Part shown: in pieces, positions 1 to 12,284 of the stretch
How positions within the stretch are numbered: position 1 is the first letter of the stretch
Layout: every line of letters starts with the position of its first letter
NCBI RefSeq assembly: GCF_963678635.1
Contig: NC_087063.1
Coordinates: 34,260,540-34,324,539 of the forward strand
Direction: 5' to 3'
DNA: 64,000 nucleotides
Source of the DNA: Symsagittifera roscoffensis
Taxonomy: Eukaryota; Xenacoelomorpha; Acoela; Convolutidae
Notes under the pieces: model-generated
Seen by the model: only the letters and a program-made list of their open reading frames with translations
Databases searched by the model: none
What the model was told of the DNA's origin: nothing
Translations under genes and position numbers: made by a program

Positions 1-717
1 TTTTCTAATTTCAAAGTTTCTAATTTAGCCACGATTCTTGGGTCTCGAGAGGGATTGAAATCGAATAGCAAGCTAACATCCTTTCCCTAAATAGAACACG
101 TCAAGGTTCTGCACACCACTATTTAATTAAAATGATTGTTTTTTCCTGTTGCTACTAAAAACTCAAAATGTTTGGCTGTAAATTGCATCTCAGAACCGCG
201 AAGAAAATCATATTCCCCCTAAAACGCTTTTAGGGTAGGAGATTGCTTGGTACAAAAAGATGCTTCAAGTTTGGGTTAGTAAAGAGAAACTAAAATAAAA
301 GGAAAATAAAAGAATATTAAAATCCGTTTGATGGGAATCTGAGATAAGTCAATTAATACGATTACTGCTATAAATTCGTCCGCAAAACAAAGCCCCCAGA
401 TTGATTTTACATTTTGAATTATCCTTTAAGAATCCGAATTAAGACTGAATAGACTGTGATGCCAAACTTCAACTTCTAATAGAGGTCTTTTAGGTGCTTA
501 AAAAGGGGCTAAAAAACGCACGTTACGGCATAGTTACTACCAATTTCGTGCAGTAGTCAAATTAAAACTAAAACTAGATGTTAAGAATATGTAATCTAGC
601 GCAAGGAGGGTGTGTCGTTGGAACGATAGGCTTTTAAATTGATTACTTTTTCGGATTAACAATTTAGCAGAATCACTCGTATCTTAGTTCATAATGAATT
701 CAAACTTCAATGCGTGT
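1..717. other. Non-coding stretch, nothing recognised
   Basis: AT-rich sequence with frequent stops in all frames. I see no conserved coding pattern, RNA gene or repeat structure before the tRNA-like segment that begins near 718. Confidence 0.5.
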
Positions 718-1012
718 CCGACTCTTAGCCGGGAGGTGAAAAATACGCCTGGGACGCCCTAGGTCGTGGGTTCGAATCTGATAAAAAAAAACGTCGGCAT
801 ATAGGTTGTCTGCTTGTTTTGTTGGCCTAGTTGCCACATCGTAGAATTCGTTTTTTCGTACGCAATTTTCAGTGTAGTTGCGTTAAGTGTTTTAATTACT
901 CCCGCAATATTTTTTTTACTTGCCTTGACTTCTTATATTTTCCTGTTTTTGTTTTTTTTTCGCTTAAAATTCGGCTTAATTGGTTTCGGCTTAGTGACCT
1001 AATTTGGGGGTA
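718..1012 (+). repeat. tRNA-like (Pol III box) repeat fragment
   Basis: The segment has a B-box-like GGGTTCGAATCTG near 768-780, preceded by a line (gcctgggacg...aggtcgtggg) that recurs at 21.70 kb and 30.92 kb. It is followed by 'ttggcctagttgcc' and 'ggcttagtgacct' words, which also recur near 25.30, 31.64 and 34.48 kb. This suggests a dispersed, tRNA-derived non-autonomous element rather than a functional tRNA, because no closing acceptor stem is visible. The small ORFs here are low-complexity and I do not regard them as genes. Confidence 0.55.
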
Positions 1013-1491
1013 ATTTCAAGGGAAGCATAAGTGTTATGCCTCATTCCGGATCGCACAAAATGCTGAAATTCCTAGAATAGAATTTATTGTTAAGTATTTA
1101 ATGAAAAAATTATATTTCGGTTTTACGGGAAACTATTTAGATTCGTCGGCTCCTATACCGCTTGTTAATTACTTTTTGAGTGTTCATTAATTCCTAGAAT
1201 AGAATTTATTGTTCAAATTTTTTCATGAAAAAATTATATTTTCTGTTCTACGGGAAACTCTTTGAAATTCGTCTGCTCAATTGCCGCTGTCAGTTATTTT
1301 TGAATGATCATTACTGCCGTCGTTTATGATTCTGGATGTATTTTCTGCAAAGAGAATATGATTCCAGACAGCTGTTTGAATTTTTTGAAGTAGTGGTTTT
1401 TGATGTTCTTCTTTCAATTTTTTGGATTTAGTGGCTTTCTTTTTCTGTCTGCTAGCTTGCACTGCTATTTGTATATTGTATCGCAAGTGGT

Positions 1492-1514
1492 GCGAAGCTC
1501 CGCTTCGCTTCTGT
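1492..1514 (+). repeat. 3' hairpin tail of dispersed repeat (GCGAAGC class)
   Basis: A perfect short hairpin (GCGAAGC-TCC-GCTTCGC, 1492-1508) is followed by TTCTGTG, a one-base variant of the usual CTCTGTG. The same hairpin plus CTCTGT tail recurs many times in the window and appears to be the 3' terminus of non-autonomous elements. Confidence 0.6.
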
Positions 1515-1750
1515 GTTGATAACTTACAGAGGGAGTCTGTTTTCTTTTCATGTCAATTGGATACTCAAATCTAAATCCTTTTTTGAGGTTTGAGCATTGA
1601 TGCCTTGCATATATTTAGGTTAATTCAAAAAAGCGAACGTCTCGAGTTTTTCCATAACCATGACTTAGTTGTCACAACTTATTTTTATGTTCAATAAGCT
1701 TCTTTGAACATATCGATAATATCTTTCCCTAATTTACTGGCTTCATTACA

Positions 1751-2297
1751 GAAGCAAAGCTTGTTATAGAATGAACTCTCTTTTTTACAACCTTTACAAC
1801 AGAAATTTTGTTGCGACGCAAATATTTTTGCCACAAAATGTGTTCATTTTGAAAATGTTCATTTTGATTAATAACCCGCTATTAAGTACAGCCAATGCTA
1901 AATTAATTAACACAGGCTGTTATATTACAAATATAGCTTCAGGAATCGTGGATCTGTAGCGTTGAGGTAGGGAAGGAGAGCCGTAACAAATTAAGAGGGA
2001 TTGAACCTGTGCAGGTTCGGATGTTTTTCATGAATTTTTTCGTATACTAGTTAAAATGTGTCCGCTCTATAAATTGAGGCATGTTTAGGTGCTGATAATG
2101 TTGACTGGTGTTTTTTTCATGTTGACTGGTGCTGATAATTTCATGTTGACTGGTGCTGATAATGCGCCATAATTGGCTTGTGTCACTTAGTAACTATGGA
2201 GACTCATAATTGGCGTGCGTCACTAAAGAAACTTTGTAGACTCAAAGTTTTACTCATTCAGTTTTTCCCAGTAGCGATATTGGTCATATTTTTGCAG
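1751..2297 (+). repeat. Dispersed repeat family A, copy 1 (tRNA-like internal boxes)
   Basis: It is homologous over its length to 20750-21258 and 42070-42514. Shared landmarks in order are a 5' AAGCAAAGCTTG hairpin-like start, a conserved block ending 'atcatggatctgtagcg', an A-box-like 'gtagcgttgaggtaggg', a B-box-like 'ggattgaacct', and the later 'ggcgtgcgtcact' and 'cggtcatatttttgc' words (here 'tggtcatatttttgc'). This copy lacks the terminal GCGAAG hairpin present in the other two. Confidence 0.75.
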
Positions 2298-2552
2298 ACA
2301 AATAAAAAGCCGATAATTTTTTGAAACAGAAAATTTCCCGTTTGAAAAAACAGTTCCTAACAGTTTCGAACCCAGGAGTTTGTGTCCAGGCGTGTCGAAC
2401 CCATTATTATCCCAGGCGTATTAGTAGTATAGTCGGAGTAAACCCTTGGGTAAAACGTCAAGACCGTTTTGATTGGTTTAAATTTTTTTAACAAAAACTA
2501 AGACATGTTTTTTTTGAGCTGTTCAAATATTTCTCAGACAAATATGTGACAT

Positions 2553-2870
2553 TTATGACAAACACCAGATGTTGACCCCCCGCGGTGAGTGTGGACGCCA
2601 ATTACCGACCTTAAACAACTTTTCACACTTAAAAAACTCGAAATTTCTTTTTATTAAAATTCGACAACACCAGATGTTACCCCCGCGGTGATGGGGACGG
2701 CGACTACCGACCGTAAACAAATTTTCAAGGAAAACATACTGAAATTTATTTTTATCAAAATTCAGTTCGACAACACCACATTTTATCCCCCGTGTTGAGT
2801 GGGGATGCCGATTACCGACAATAAACAAATTTTCAAAAAGAGAAAAAAAATTCCGAAATGACTCTTTTGT
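2553..2870. repeat. Three-unit ~105-bp minisatellite
   Basis: Three diverged direct repeats begin near 2559, 2664 and 2769. Each opens with 'gacaa(c)accagatgtt'-type sequence, then a 'cccccgcggtga' block, then 'taccgac...aaacaa'. The period is a multiple of three, so a 109-codon minus-strand frame stays open and encodes three versions of a ~35-residue repeat (LF-VG-R-PH). No start context, intron or known domain supports expression; I treat it as a minisatellite. Confidence 0.6.
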
Positions 2871-2927
2871 TTTCTGAAGCAAAAGAAATTAGTTTTGTAA
2901 CAGATGGGGTAAATTTCTCTTACAACT

Positions 2928-3470
2928 AAAATATTTGAAAATGATTCTTTTATAATTTTAAGTTTTTGAAAATATTACCTCACAAAATTGAACTTTTGTT
3001 GTTTCTCAGAAAATACTTTAAATCATTGAGTATTTTTGGCAAATACTTAATTTTATTTGTCGTTTCCATGGAAGAATAAAGAAGGTTTCAGCAAGTTTAC
3101 GAGATTTAAGCTCAAGTTGAGTTAAATTTCAATCATTTTCAATAATTGAAGTTAAAATTAAAGAATCTGTTATACAAATATATTTGATGAAACCTTTTCT
3201 AATATAAGATCTATTCTATCTTTTACTCATTCCGTTAAATTAGTCCCAGTTCATACTTATTACCAGCAACCATCTAGAGTCTACCTCCACCCATTCAATC
3301 ATCATCTAATAGTAAGTTCTATTCATCCATTTTGTCATCTATTCAAGTTTTCCCTGAATATCCTTTTGAATTTAAAAAATTATTTTTTTCCTTAAGAAAA
3401 AGACTGTATTGCAATTCATACTTTCAATTTCTCATTTTCGCTTTGCTAATTCTGTCATTGTTCTGAGTTT
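2928..3470 (+). repeat. Left arm of a large inverted repeat
   Basis: The reverse complement matches 9541-10085 closely along about 540 bp. Examples are the 'attacctcac' start, the 'cgtttccatgga' word, 'acagattctttaattttaac' on the other arm, and 'actctagattgttgctgg' against its complement here. The arms lie about 6 kb apart. It may be two oppositely oriented insertions of one unknown element. Confidence 0.75.
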
Positions 3471-5328
3471 TTTTCATCAAATGATATCAACCTTTCAATT
3501 GAATTACCCATAATTACCAGTACTTGATTGTTGGATTTTTCTTAAGATATAATTTGTATCCTAAATTTCAGCAAAATAATCCGAAAATTCGTAAAGATTT
3601 CAATTGAGTTTTTATCTCAATTTAAGATTTCTTGGTTTCTGTTTGATCTACCATCTTTCATTTGAATCAATTTTGAACAAAATTTTACTCAAAGGTTAAA
3701 TTTAAGGTGGAAAACTATCATTTCAACGATCGTTCACTAATCCAAAGAAAATTTAACACCAAAAAACTTTTGTTACTAAGAATCTTCAGAATTTAAATTT
3801 CTGAACCTGATAACTGTATGATCCTGTTCTAACCCTTAATTTCCTTTTTGATAGTTTTCTTTTTTGTGAATTTTCAGTTCAGTATTAGCTATTTTGTTAT
3901 CTTGAAGTTTTCAAATCTATCAACATACAAATTTTCTTTTTTTCTTTGTCTTTTTTTCTATGTCTTATCCAAATCGATAAAACAGTAGAAAAATCATAAT
4001 TCTCAATATATGAACCTTCAATTATTTGCTTTAAATTGCGCTACTCCTTGAAGATTTTCAAAACACTAAACGAAGAAAATTATAAGTTTTGAGCTAGGCA
4101 AAACGGTTCAATTAGTCAAAGTTTTTTTAAATGTCCAGTAATTATTTTTTTAAACAAATTTTTGGAGTAAATTTTGCGTTTTTACTGCAAGTTTTTAACA
4201 ACAGAATCATGGTACGCTTACTACCAATGCAGTTATTCCTGTAGATTAATGAGTTTCGGATCAATTTCCATTGAGAGTTTCACGACAATCTGAACTCGAT
4301 TGTTACTGGAGTTGATTTATCATCAATCAGAACCTCTGAACACAAGCATAAATGAAAGATTGAAAATTGCGTTGAAACTATTTCATAGTTTTACTACAAT
4401 TTTTCATTTTTCTCAAATTTGATAGATTTTCTGCGTTATTTCAGGCTACAATTTTTCAGTTAAATTTATTATTTTAATAATTTCTATGTTTTTAATATAT
4501 ATTTCTAAAATTATCCTTCTCTTGAAATGTGTTTGAAAGCTGCTCAAATTGTTTCGATCACTTTGTATAACATAATTCTGACCAGAAGAGTAAGTGGAGT
4601 GTTAGTTTTGGATATGACTACTCAAATCCTCCCTGATATGTATGAAAATTACAATTCGATCACTTAAAAACTTTGCAGGTTTTAGGATGTTTTGATGCAC
4701 GTTGACGTGTGATCATCTTGGACACTCAAGACATGCAGCCCTTTCCTTTCTATTCATTGATTTACACTTGTTTTAAAATGTCGCAGAAATTCAATTGATG
4801 TAAATAAAAACAGTAATGTCTTGGTCAGTTGTTTTCAATGGGGAAAATCAGAATGGATTTCATCCTATTTGGAGTAGCTGAAATGGAAATCAAATAATCA
4901 GAATTGATCTCTTTTTTATCACTAAATTTTTATCAGTTTCAATAACCACCAAGCAAAGTCGAGATTTTTAGATAGTGTAACTATGATCCCTTGTAGTATC
5001 AACAAATCAGAATTGATCATCACTTCCCATTCATTATGAATCTGATTCGTGGAAAACTCTTGATTGTTTTATTGACGGTCATGTTTCTCTCCATAGTTAT
5101 TATGCAAATTTTTTGTTAAATTAATAAGCTGATTTTAGCTGTTTTCTTTTGAATTTGCAGTGGCCTCTCTAGAAACTTGGAATTTTGGGTCAGAAATTTT
5201 AAATTCAAAATGTGAAAAAGAGGTTGACAGACACGAAATTTTAATAACTGTGGTTAAAGACAGTTTAATTACATCTAAACATATTTTAAGTTAATTTCCG
5301 AGTTCTTTATTTTATTTTGTTCACGAAA
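3471..5328. other. Non-coding stretch, nothing recognised
   Basis: Long AT-rich intergenic sequence. No open frame above background, no tRNA-like boxes and no convincing tandem structure seen. Confidence 0.5.
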
Positions 5329-5546
5329 CCTGGTGAGGGAAGACTTAGAACATGAATAAATGTGCGTAGTTTATAAAAAAAATTCATAAAAGTCAAAATA
5401 TGCTGGGAAAGACCTAAGACATGCATTTTCGCGCGTTTCAGGCCCTGAAACGCACGAAAATGCATGTCTTCCCCACCCTATTTTTATTTGAAAAAACCTA
5501 TTTAGAAACTACGCACGTTTATCCATGTTCCAAGCCTTCACCAAGG
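5329..5546. mobile_element. Foldback MITE (near-perfect palindrome)
   Basis: The sequence folds on itself around GGCC at 5441-5444. The inner stem is 'catgcattttcgcgcgtttc' against 'gaaacgcacgaaaatgcatg'. The outer arms match as well: CCTGGTGA...ACATGAATAAATGTGCGTAGTTT at the left against AAACTACGCACGTTTATCC...TTCACCAAGG at the right. This is the form of a long-inverted-repeat MITE. No coding capacity; superfamily not determined. Confidence 0.75.
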
Positions 5547-7464
5547 AACAGACAGAGTCGTGAGTAGACACGCAATAATCTTGGTTTACTATGGATTTTT
5601 CGTAAAGCTCGTCGGAAACAGAAACAAACAGTGATATTTCATTATAATCCGAATAAAAGATAGAAAAAGCTTGACACGTAGCAGTTTCAATCTAGAAGAA
5701 TGGTTTTTGCAGAGAGTTCTGAACTTAAATAGGAGAAGTAACACCTACATTTTCTTCATACGGAAATTTCATACAAAAAATTCAATATCTGGTAGTAATT
5801 CCATATATGAGAATTATGATGACTCATACAGTTTTTGCCGTTTTTTTTAAATCTCGAAATCATTTTTTATCTAATCAATTTGCTTTTCTGTTCAAAGATG
5901 TACTCCAGAAAAGACGATAGTCACAATTACACAGAATTTTCAAAAAATTGAAAAAAGTTTGCTGGATTTGCTTAGTTGCAAAAATCCTACAAAGGGAAAG
6001 TTAAATTTGAGCCGTGCTTCCATCTATTCAAGTATGCTTTTCCAAGTTTGTTTGAAAAAATTTATTTCCTTAAAAAAAGTTTTCTATCAAAAGCCTTTTC
6101 AATGTCTGGAATGACTATTCATGATTTTTTAAGGCTAAACTTCTACAAAAATATATAAGAGTGGTGTACAGATGACATTGATGGAGATCGTATTAGTTGT
6201 TTTTTTTTGTACAGACACAGAGAATTCGAAAAAATTTTTTATTAGATAGAGAGGCGTTTTCAGAAAAGAAGAGTACTGCCACATTTATGAACAATGTTTT
6301 TACTCAGGTTGAGTGGTCGATCAGTAAAAAAAAAACATTTGAAAAGCCTATAAAACAAAAATCGAAGAGAAGGAACATCAATTCGATTACTGTTTTGATT
6401 TTGATAAGACTACATAATCTAGATTTGTCAGAGTGTCTTATGATCCTTATGATCGTTTATCCAAATTTAAAAGACTACCGATTGCTTATGTTGCAATATA
6501 CAAAAAAGAAAATGATAAAAAGTTTTGTTTTGCTAATTTTTGTTTTCACTGGTTAGAAATAGAACTAATCAGAAAAATTTTGATCGAAATTTCAAAAGTT
6601 GTTTTGAGTATCGAAAAAGTAATATAAGACAGATTATAAAAATTCAGTTGTTTAAAGGATACATTTTTTGAAGTAAACCCAACTCCGAGACAAAAATGTT
6701 TTGTTAATTGATACAATTTTTGCACTAATTTATCTATATTTTGTTGAAATCAAGCAACAATATTTCTTTCGGAAAATAGTTGCAGCAAAAATCAAAAATC
6801 TGCTTTCAAGATCTACATATAGTTTTTTTTTTTTTAAAATTATAAAAAATTGTTTTGGAAAGATATCCAGAGGAAGCAAAGATGATTTTTAAATTCAAGG
6901 GATTTGAATAAAAAACACTGTAAATTTCGTATTTTTGTTCTGATTTGCTTTAATTGTATTTTAATCAGAAAATTAAGTAGAAACATAAATTTTTTATGGG
7001 TATTTTGGTTAGGTTTTACAAAAACTGTTCAATTGATACAGATAAACATGGATTTTTTTTTGAGTTATTTTTTTTTATATAAAAAGCGCTTTCTTAGAAG
7101 CTCTTACCAAACGAACACACAGACAGCACACAGACATGAATTTACTACACCTTTTGTAAACGCAAACACAGACACAGCTAGGCAGGTAAATATGTACCCG
7201 GTACAAAAGTAGTTCATATGAAAAATCATGTGAAAAATCTTGAGTATTCCAGCCAAATAAATAAAATAAGATGGAGTTCGTGTTATAATTGTACTCTTTT
7301 CTGTAGATGATCGTCTAAAAATTTCGTTAAGCTTGTAAATGAACAAATATTTATACAAAACTACCTATAAAGATACAAAGCACACAGCCATAAATGCAAA
7401 CGAACACGCAGTAATAACAAACACACCAACAAACACATACGTTCAATACATACTTTCTTTTAAA
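5547..7464. other. Non-coding stretch with AT-rich open frames
   Basis: Overlapping plus-strand frames at 6197-6627 give lysine-, phenylalanine- and isoleucine-rich peptides that follow base composition. No domain or splice pattern was recognised. I do not call genes here. Confidence 0.45.
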
Positions 7465-8340
7465 AATTGTTTGCACATACATGAACAAGTTAACACATAC
7501 ATATGAAGTATCTAGTATGCTCATTTAAAGTGTCCAGTGACGTTATCTAGATTTTTCTAGGTTAATCACCGACAAAAATTAGATTGTGTTTAAGTTAGTC
7601 ATACTTTAGTTATTCTAAAACTGTATACACATACGTGAACAAGTAAGCTCATATATATGAAGTATCTGGTATGTTCATATAGGTGTCCAGTGAAATTAGC
7701 TAGATTTTTCTAGATTAATCACCGACAAAAATCAGATTGTGTTTAAATTACAGTCATACTTTAATTATTGTAAAACGACTCATGTTTGACATTGAATCAA
7801 TTGAAAACATACATCGTTGAAAGTTTTTGTTTTAGAAACATACTTAATTACATTCAAACAGGAAGACGAACATATATACACACGTAATCCCATATGCAAT
7901 TATATTTTTAAGGTATGTGGTTCATATTTGGTACCGAAATGGCATCTAGTGTAACCTGGCATCTTGTTTGCAAGGCAGTAAAAAAGTTACCTTGAGTTTG
8001 TTCAGTTATACTTAAAGTTGTAATTTCATTTCTCCAATTAGCTCCTAAAAGACAACACGGAATAGTTACTTCTGAAAAACTACAGAAAAAAACAAACAAA
8101 AACAAATGCATATAAATTTACAAGATAACCTAATTATGCCAATACTTACGTACAAACATACGTAAATAAAAGTATAGTTACACATGAAAAATTACACAAA
8201 ATATACAACAACACATGCATTTAAATATTTAAGATTATCCCAATTAGCCAATACTTACGTACTAAATTACATAATTACAATTGTTCACAACACATTCATA
8301 TACATAAGAACAGACACAAACTCACATATAAAATAGTTTA
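7465..8340. repeat. Diverged tandem duplications (154-bp and ~105-bp)
   Basis: Two copies of a ~154-bp unit lie at about 7467-7620 and 7621-7776, sharing 'gaacaagt', 'gaagtatct', 'gtgtccagtga', 'ttaatcaccgacaaaaat' and 'gattgtgttta'. A second pair follows at ~8105-8160 and ~8210-8265, sharing 'ccaatacttacgta' and 'aattta(c)aagat'. The surrounding sequence is rich in 'acacata' words. Confidence 0.6.
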
Positions 8341-8765
8341 CTATAGTATGTGTGAATAATTCTCGAAAAGTCAAGGTCATAAATAAGATCGAAATTGAGT
8401 TCAAGTTTTAATTCCAGTTGAAGATAGATGTCTGAAATTGATTCGAAACACTTTTACAAGGACAACCAAACATTTACAAAGTTGCATACATGAATAAATC
8501 AAAAACTTCGTTTTTGTTGTGTGAATAGCTATAAATCTGATCTGCAGGTACTCACTGGTTATTACTAGCAAACAGAGGGGAAAAGTTTTATTTGGGGGAT
8601 TCAATGAGAAAACAACTAAAACACTAAAAAAACGTTAGCGCTCGATTCAAAAAAATTGTTATTACCATGACTGACTCAAAACTTCAAAACCAAGACTTGG
8701 TGCTATATTTATTTTGGTTATATACTATTTTCTAACAGAGGTGTTGTGATTATAATTGAAATTAC

Positions 8766-8942
8766 TCTTTTGCGGGTTTTAACGAGTATTGTAGCTGCTC
8801 CTCGTCTTCATCTTCGCTGCGTTGTAGAGGGTGAAGAGGATCCGATGATGAAGTAGTTAGTACATCGTTGTCGTCCACTGCAGTTGGAGGGGTTCCTGGA
8901 ATGATATCTTGAGCCATTAGATCGATCGTCTCCGTACTCTAT
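8766..8942 (-). CDS. Candidate terminal exon, acidic C-terminus (uncertain)
   Basis: Read on the minus strand, an open frame follows an acceptor-like 'caacatag' near 8943 and runs to TAA at about 8766. It encodes roughly 58 residues that end in an acidic stretch (RSEDEDEEQLQYS) and lysine-containing tail. The composition is unlike the surrounding low-complexity peptides and resembles a cytoplasmic tail or disordered C-terminus. Neighbouring minus-strand open pieces at 8808-9026 (another frame) and 9057-9281 have similarly ordinary composition and could belong to the same gene with an intron or frameshift. I recognise no family and could not join them convincingly. Confidence 0.25.
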
Positions 8943-9360
8943 GTTGATAAAATCCGAGTATGATAATGATTGTTCTATAGCTGAAGTTGAAACTTCTCCT
9001 CTCCTAACAAATGAGTTAGGAGGCATTGCTGCCGGAATGTTTCAGTAAAATTTGCGCTATGCATAGTTGCGAATACAACCCTCTTGAATTTCATACAATG
9101 GGGTTGATTCGCAGTCATACGCGAAGAGAGTGTTTCTGAGAGAATGTTCGAGCGAGGTTGTTTCGTTTATCCCAGTCTTTTCTAACGCAGGATAGCTCTC
9201 GTTTATAGTAAAACTGTCGTACATTCGTTTTCGATTCTGCCGCAGTAAATGCATGTGATCCAGGAGGTAGTTGGGTATCAAAATATGACTTCTTTTAGTC
9301 CATTCCTTGTAGTGCTTGCCGCTTTTTAATCCGGGACCTAAATCATTGAACGGACATGCT

Positions 9361-9382
9361 CTAGATAGAGAGATTCTCTCTC

Positions 9383-9417
<35 letters not shown>

Positions 9418-9423
9418 TTCTTT
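9361..9423. repeat. (TC)n microsatellite
   Basis: An imperfect CT/TC dinucleotide run of about 55-60 bp, interrupted once by GC, lies in non-coding sequence. It is directly left of the right arm of the large inverted repeat. Confidence 0.95.
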
Positions 9424-9540
9424 TGATAAATGACTGCAATCGATTCGCGTGTGTACTTTGGTAAATAATCGTTCTCTCTCCTTCGGAAAATGATATTATC
9501 TGTAAAGGGCTAGTCATGACTTAAAGATGTTTTAAGATTT

Positions 9541-10085
9541 TTTCAGAACAAAGACAGAATTAGCAAAGCGAAAATGAGAAGTTTAAAGTATGAATTGCAA
9601 TACAGTCTTTTTCTTTAGGAAAAAAAAAGTTTTTTAAAGTCAAAAGGATATTCGGGGAAAACTTGAATAGATGAAAAAATGGATGAATAGAACTTACTAT
9701 TAGATGATGATTGAATGGTTGGAGGTAGACTCTAGATTGTTGCTGGTAATAAATCTGAACTGGAACTAATTTAACGGATTGAGTAAAAGATAGAATAGAT
9801 CTTATTTTAGAAAAGGTTTTATCAAATATATTTGTATAACAGATTCTTTAATTTTAACTTCAATTATTGAAAATGATTGAAATTTAAGTCAACTTGAGCT
9901 TAAATCTCCTAATTTTGCTGAAACCTTTTCTATTAGTCCATGGAAACGACAAATAAAATAAGTATTTGCCAAAAATATTCAATGATTCAAAATATTTTCT
10001 GAGAAACACCAAAAGTTCAATTTTTGTGAGGTAATAATTTCAAATCTGAAAAGTGAGAGAATGATTTTCAAATATTTTCAAATGA
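9541..10085 (-). repeat. Right arm of a large inverted repeat
   Basis: Inverted, diverged counterpart of 2928-3470. Small indels and substitutions show the arms are not recent gene-conversion products. Confidence 0.75.
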
Positions 10086-12284
10086 ATATTTTTTTGTTAT
10101 GTGCATAAGCAAGCGCTGGTTTTATAATACGAATTCACTTTTCCAACCTAGCTTGCACATATTTCGGATATTCGATGACGGGACGTATACTGTCTGAGCT
10201 CATTAGCTTCCCTTTTTGGAATTTTTGAGGATAAAGTTTGTAGTTTTCTGTTCTCTCGCGAGATATCGACAGCAATTTTTGTTGATGGTGCTGTATTTTC
10301 CTTACCTACTTATCAATTCCATTAGCAAAACCTTGCGTTCATTGAACTTTAAAATGCGAATATGATGTGTGTCGCGTCTGTGGCTTCAATTGGTCCCATC
10401 GGTCTTCTTTTTTCACCATCGAAAAGTTTTGTAGTACCTCTGATAATTTTGTAACACGTTTTTGCGCCCGAATTTCTGTTGTACCTGAACACATTCTCGC
10501 TGCAACTTGTAGAGGCTGTTAGACAGGGACACGATTTTGTCAGAGTTCTTATGATTACTTCAAAGGCTACGGAGGATCCTACCTGTTATTTTCTGAAGGC
10601 ATAAATGTCATTTATGTACCCGCCTTGCACTGGTTTTCAGCCTTTGCTTTGAAGCATATTCTCAAATTACTTAGCTCAAATGAGGCAAGTGCTTAAGCTA
10701 AAAGAGAAAATAATCGGTTTCCGAATAATTTTCGAACTAGCTTGACGACTGCTTTATACAATTTAACTGTTGGAGTTTTGATAGAACTTGATTACGATGA
10801 GATGAAGCCAGGCCGGTTCGATATCATGAAATGTCTTCATTTTTTTAAAATTATTTTTGTAAACATGTGGTTTGAAATAAAAACATGCTCCTTTTCTATG
10901 TGGTTTGTGGGCGTGTTTGAGAAATTTACAGAAAAATGATTGATTCTTTTTTCCAAAAAGAAAGTAAACACGGCATTCTACGCGCACTGCACTCTTGTAA
11001 AGTACTTGGATGCCATTTTTGAAAGAACATAAGTGTATTCTAAGTTTGTAGTAATCAAATTGCTGTGCCTAACATAATCTGTTTTCTGCACTCATGAATA
11101 ATCGCCCGAAAGTTTACACGTGCTTCCCAGTAGAGAACAACGTTGTTTCTGGAACGTTTTTTATAGTCATTTGCTTCCTGTTTTTTATCTAAAATAAAAT
11201 CTGTTCCGTGAATACTCCTTTTAAAATAAAACAATTATAGAGTCATTTGTTGTCTTCAGCAGGCAAAATTCTGTAGAACGCAGTGACTAACAGGCTGATT
11301 GGTTCCGGTCAATAAGGTTCTCGTATCCATTGTGTAGTTTCAGTGGGATTGCAGCAACACATTCATTTTGAAATCTATGTTCGTGCTAACTACCGTCCTA
11401 TAGTTGTTAATTCATGACTCTGGGTCTGGTGGTTTTTTCAATTTGGGATTGATACTTTCCTTTTCAGAACCTCTGCGTAGACATCCCATTTGAGACTAAT
11501 TGGAGGGTCTGAGAATAATGCGCTTTCATACAAAAAATGATTTCATATTCGATATGAAAATTTCTTCCAGCAACCATATACTGCTTGATATGCACATAAG
11601 AGAATCTATATCTCGTGTTGCAGATAAAAAATAACAAGAAAGTTTCGTATGTTGCTGATCTGATATCTACTTTGCTTACAGGAACTTATATTTTCTCAAT
11701 GATATGTCAAACTCTGATCTGTTTTCATGAAAACTGCAGAGGGCTTCAACTTTTTCGAAGTATCTTCAATAATTTTTCGGGTGCCTAAATGACTCTTTTG
11801 ATGCGTTGAAGTCTTTTCAATAAAAGATTTTCTTGATGTCACACGTTCGGTTCGTGTTTTCGTGGTACAAAAACGTTTTTTCTTCCTCTAAAACACTCTT
11901 ACACTCGGTCTTCTGAGTTCGACTTGATTAATTAAAATCTTAATGCGCTATTAACGCAATATATTACCCTTTCTATCGAGAAGAACGTTTTAGAAGGCTT
12001 AGATGAGAACGTTTAAGAATCATTCAGAGTAACAATCGAGCTCAGGCAAGTTTAGGCAAGAGTTTTCTAGATTTCTTAATCATTCTAAAGTCTGTAATAT
12101 TCAAGAAGTCGTTTTGGAAAAATTTCGAAGCTCTCAAACAATGTGAACTGGATTCAACTCCAAGGCTAGACAGTGCATGCCCACTTGTCCAAATCTTGCA
12201 AGTACTGATCATTTCAGTCTGAAATGAATCAACTAAAAGGAGCAACCGCCATGCTTAACGAACTTTTAGCAAACTAATTCAAGC
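10086..12284. other. Non-coding stretch, nothing recognised
   Basis: Open frames are short and overlap on opposite strands (for example 10742-10987). I see no motif, RNA gene or clear repeat. Confidence 0.45.

Noticed and set aside
6197-6627. 119-codon and 64-codon plus-strand frames
   Set aside because: Lys/Phe/Ile-rich peptides expected from AT-rich DNA; no start context, splice pattern or family.
7465-7776. CRISPR-like array
   Set aside because: Only two long diverged units with no short identical repeats or spacers; the window is eukaryotic.
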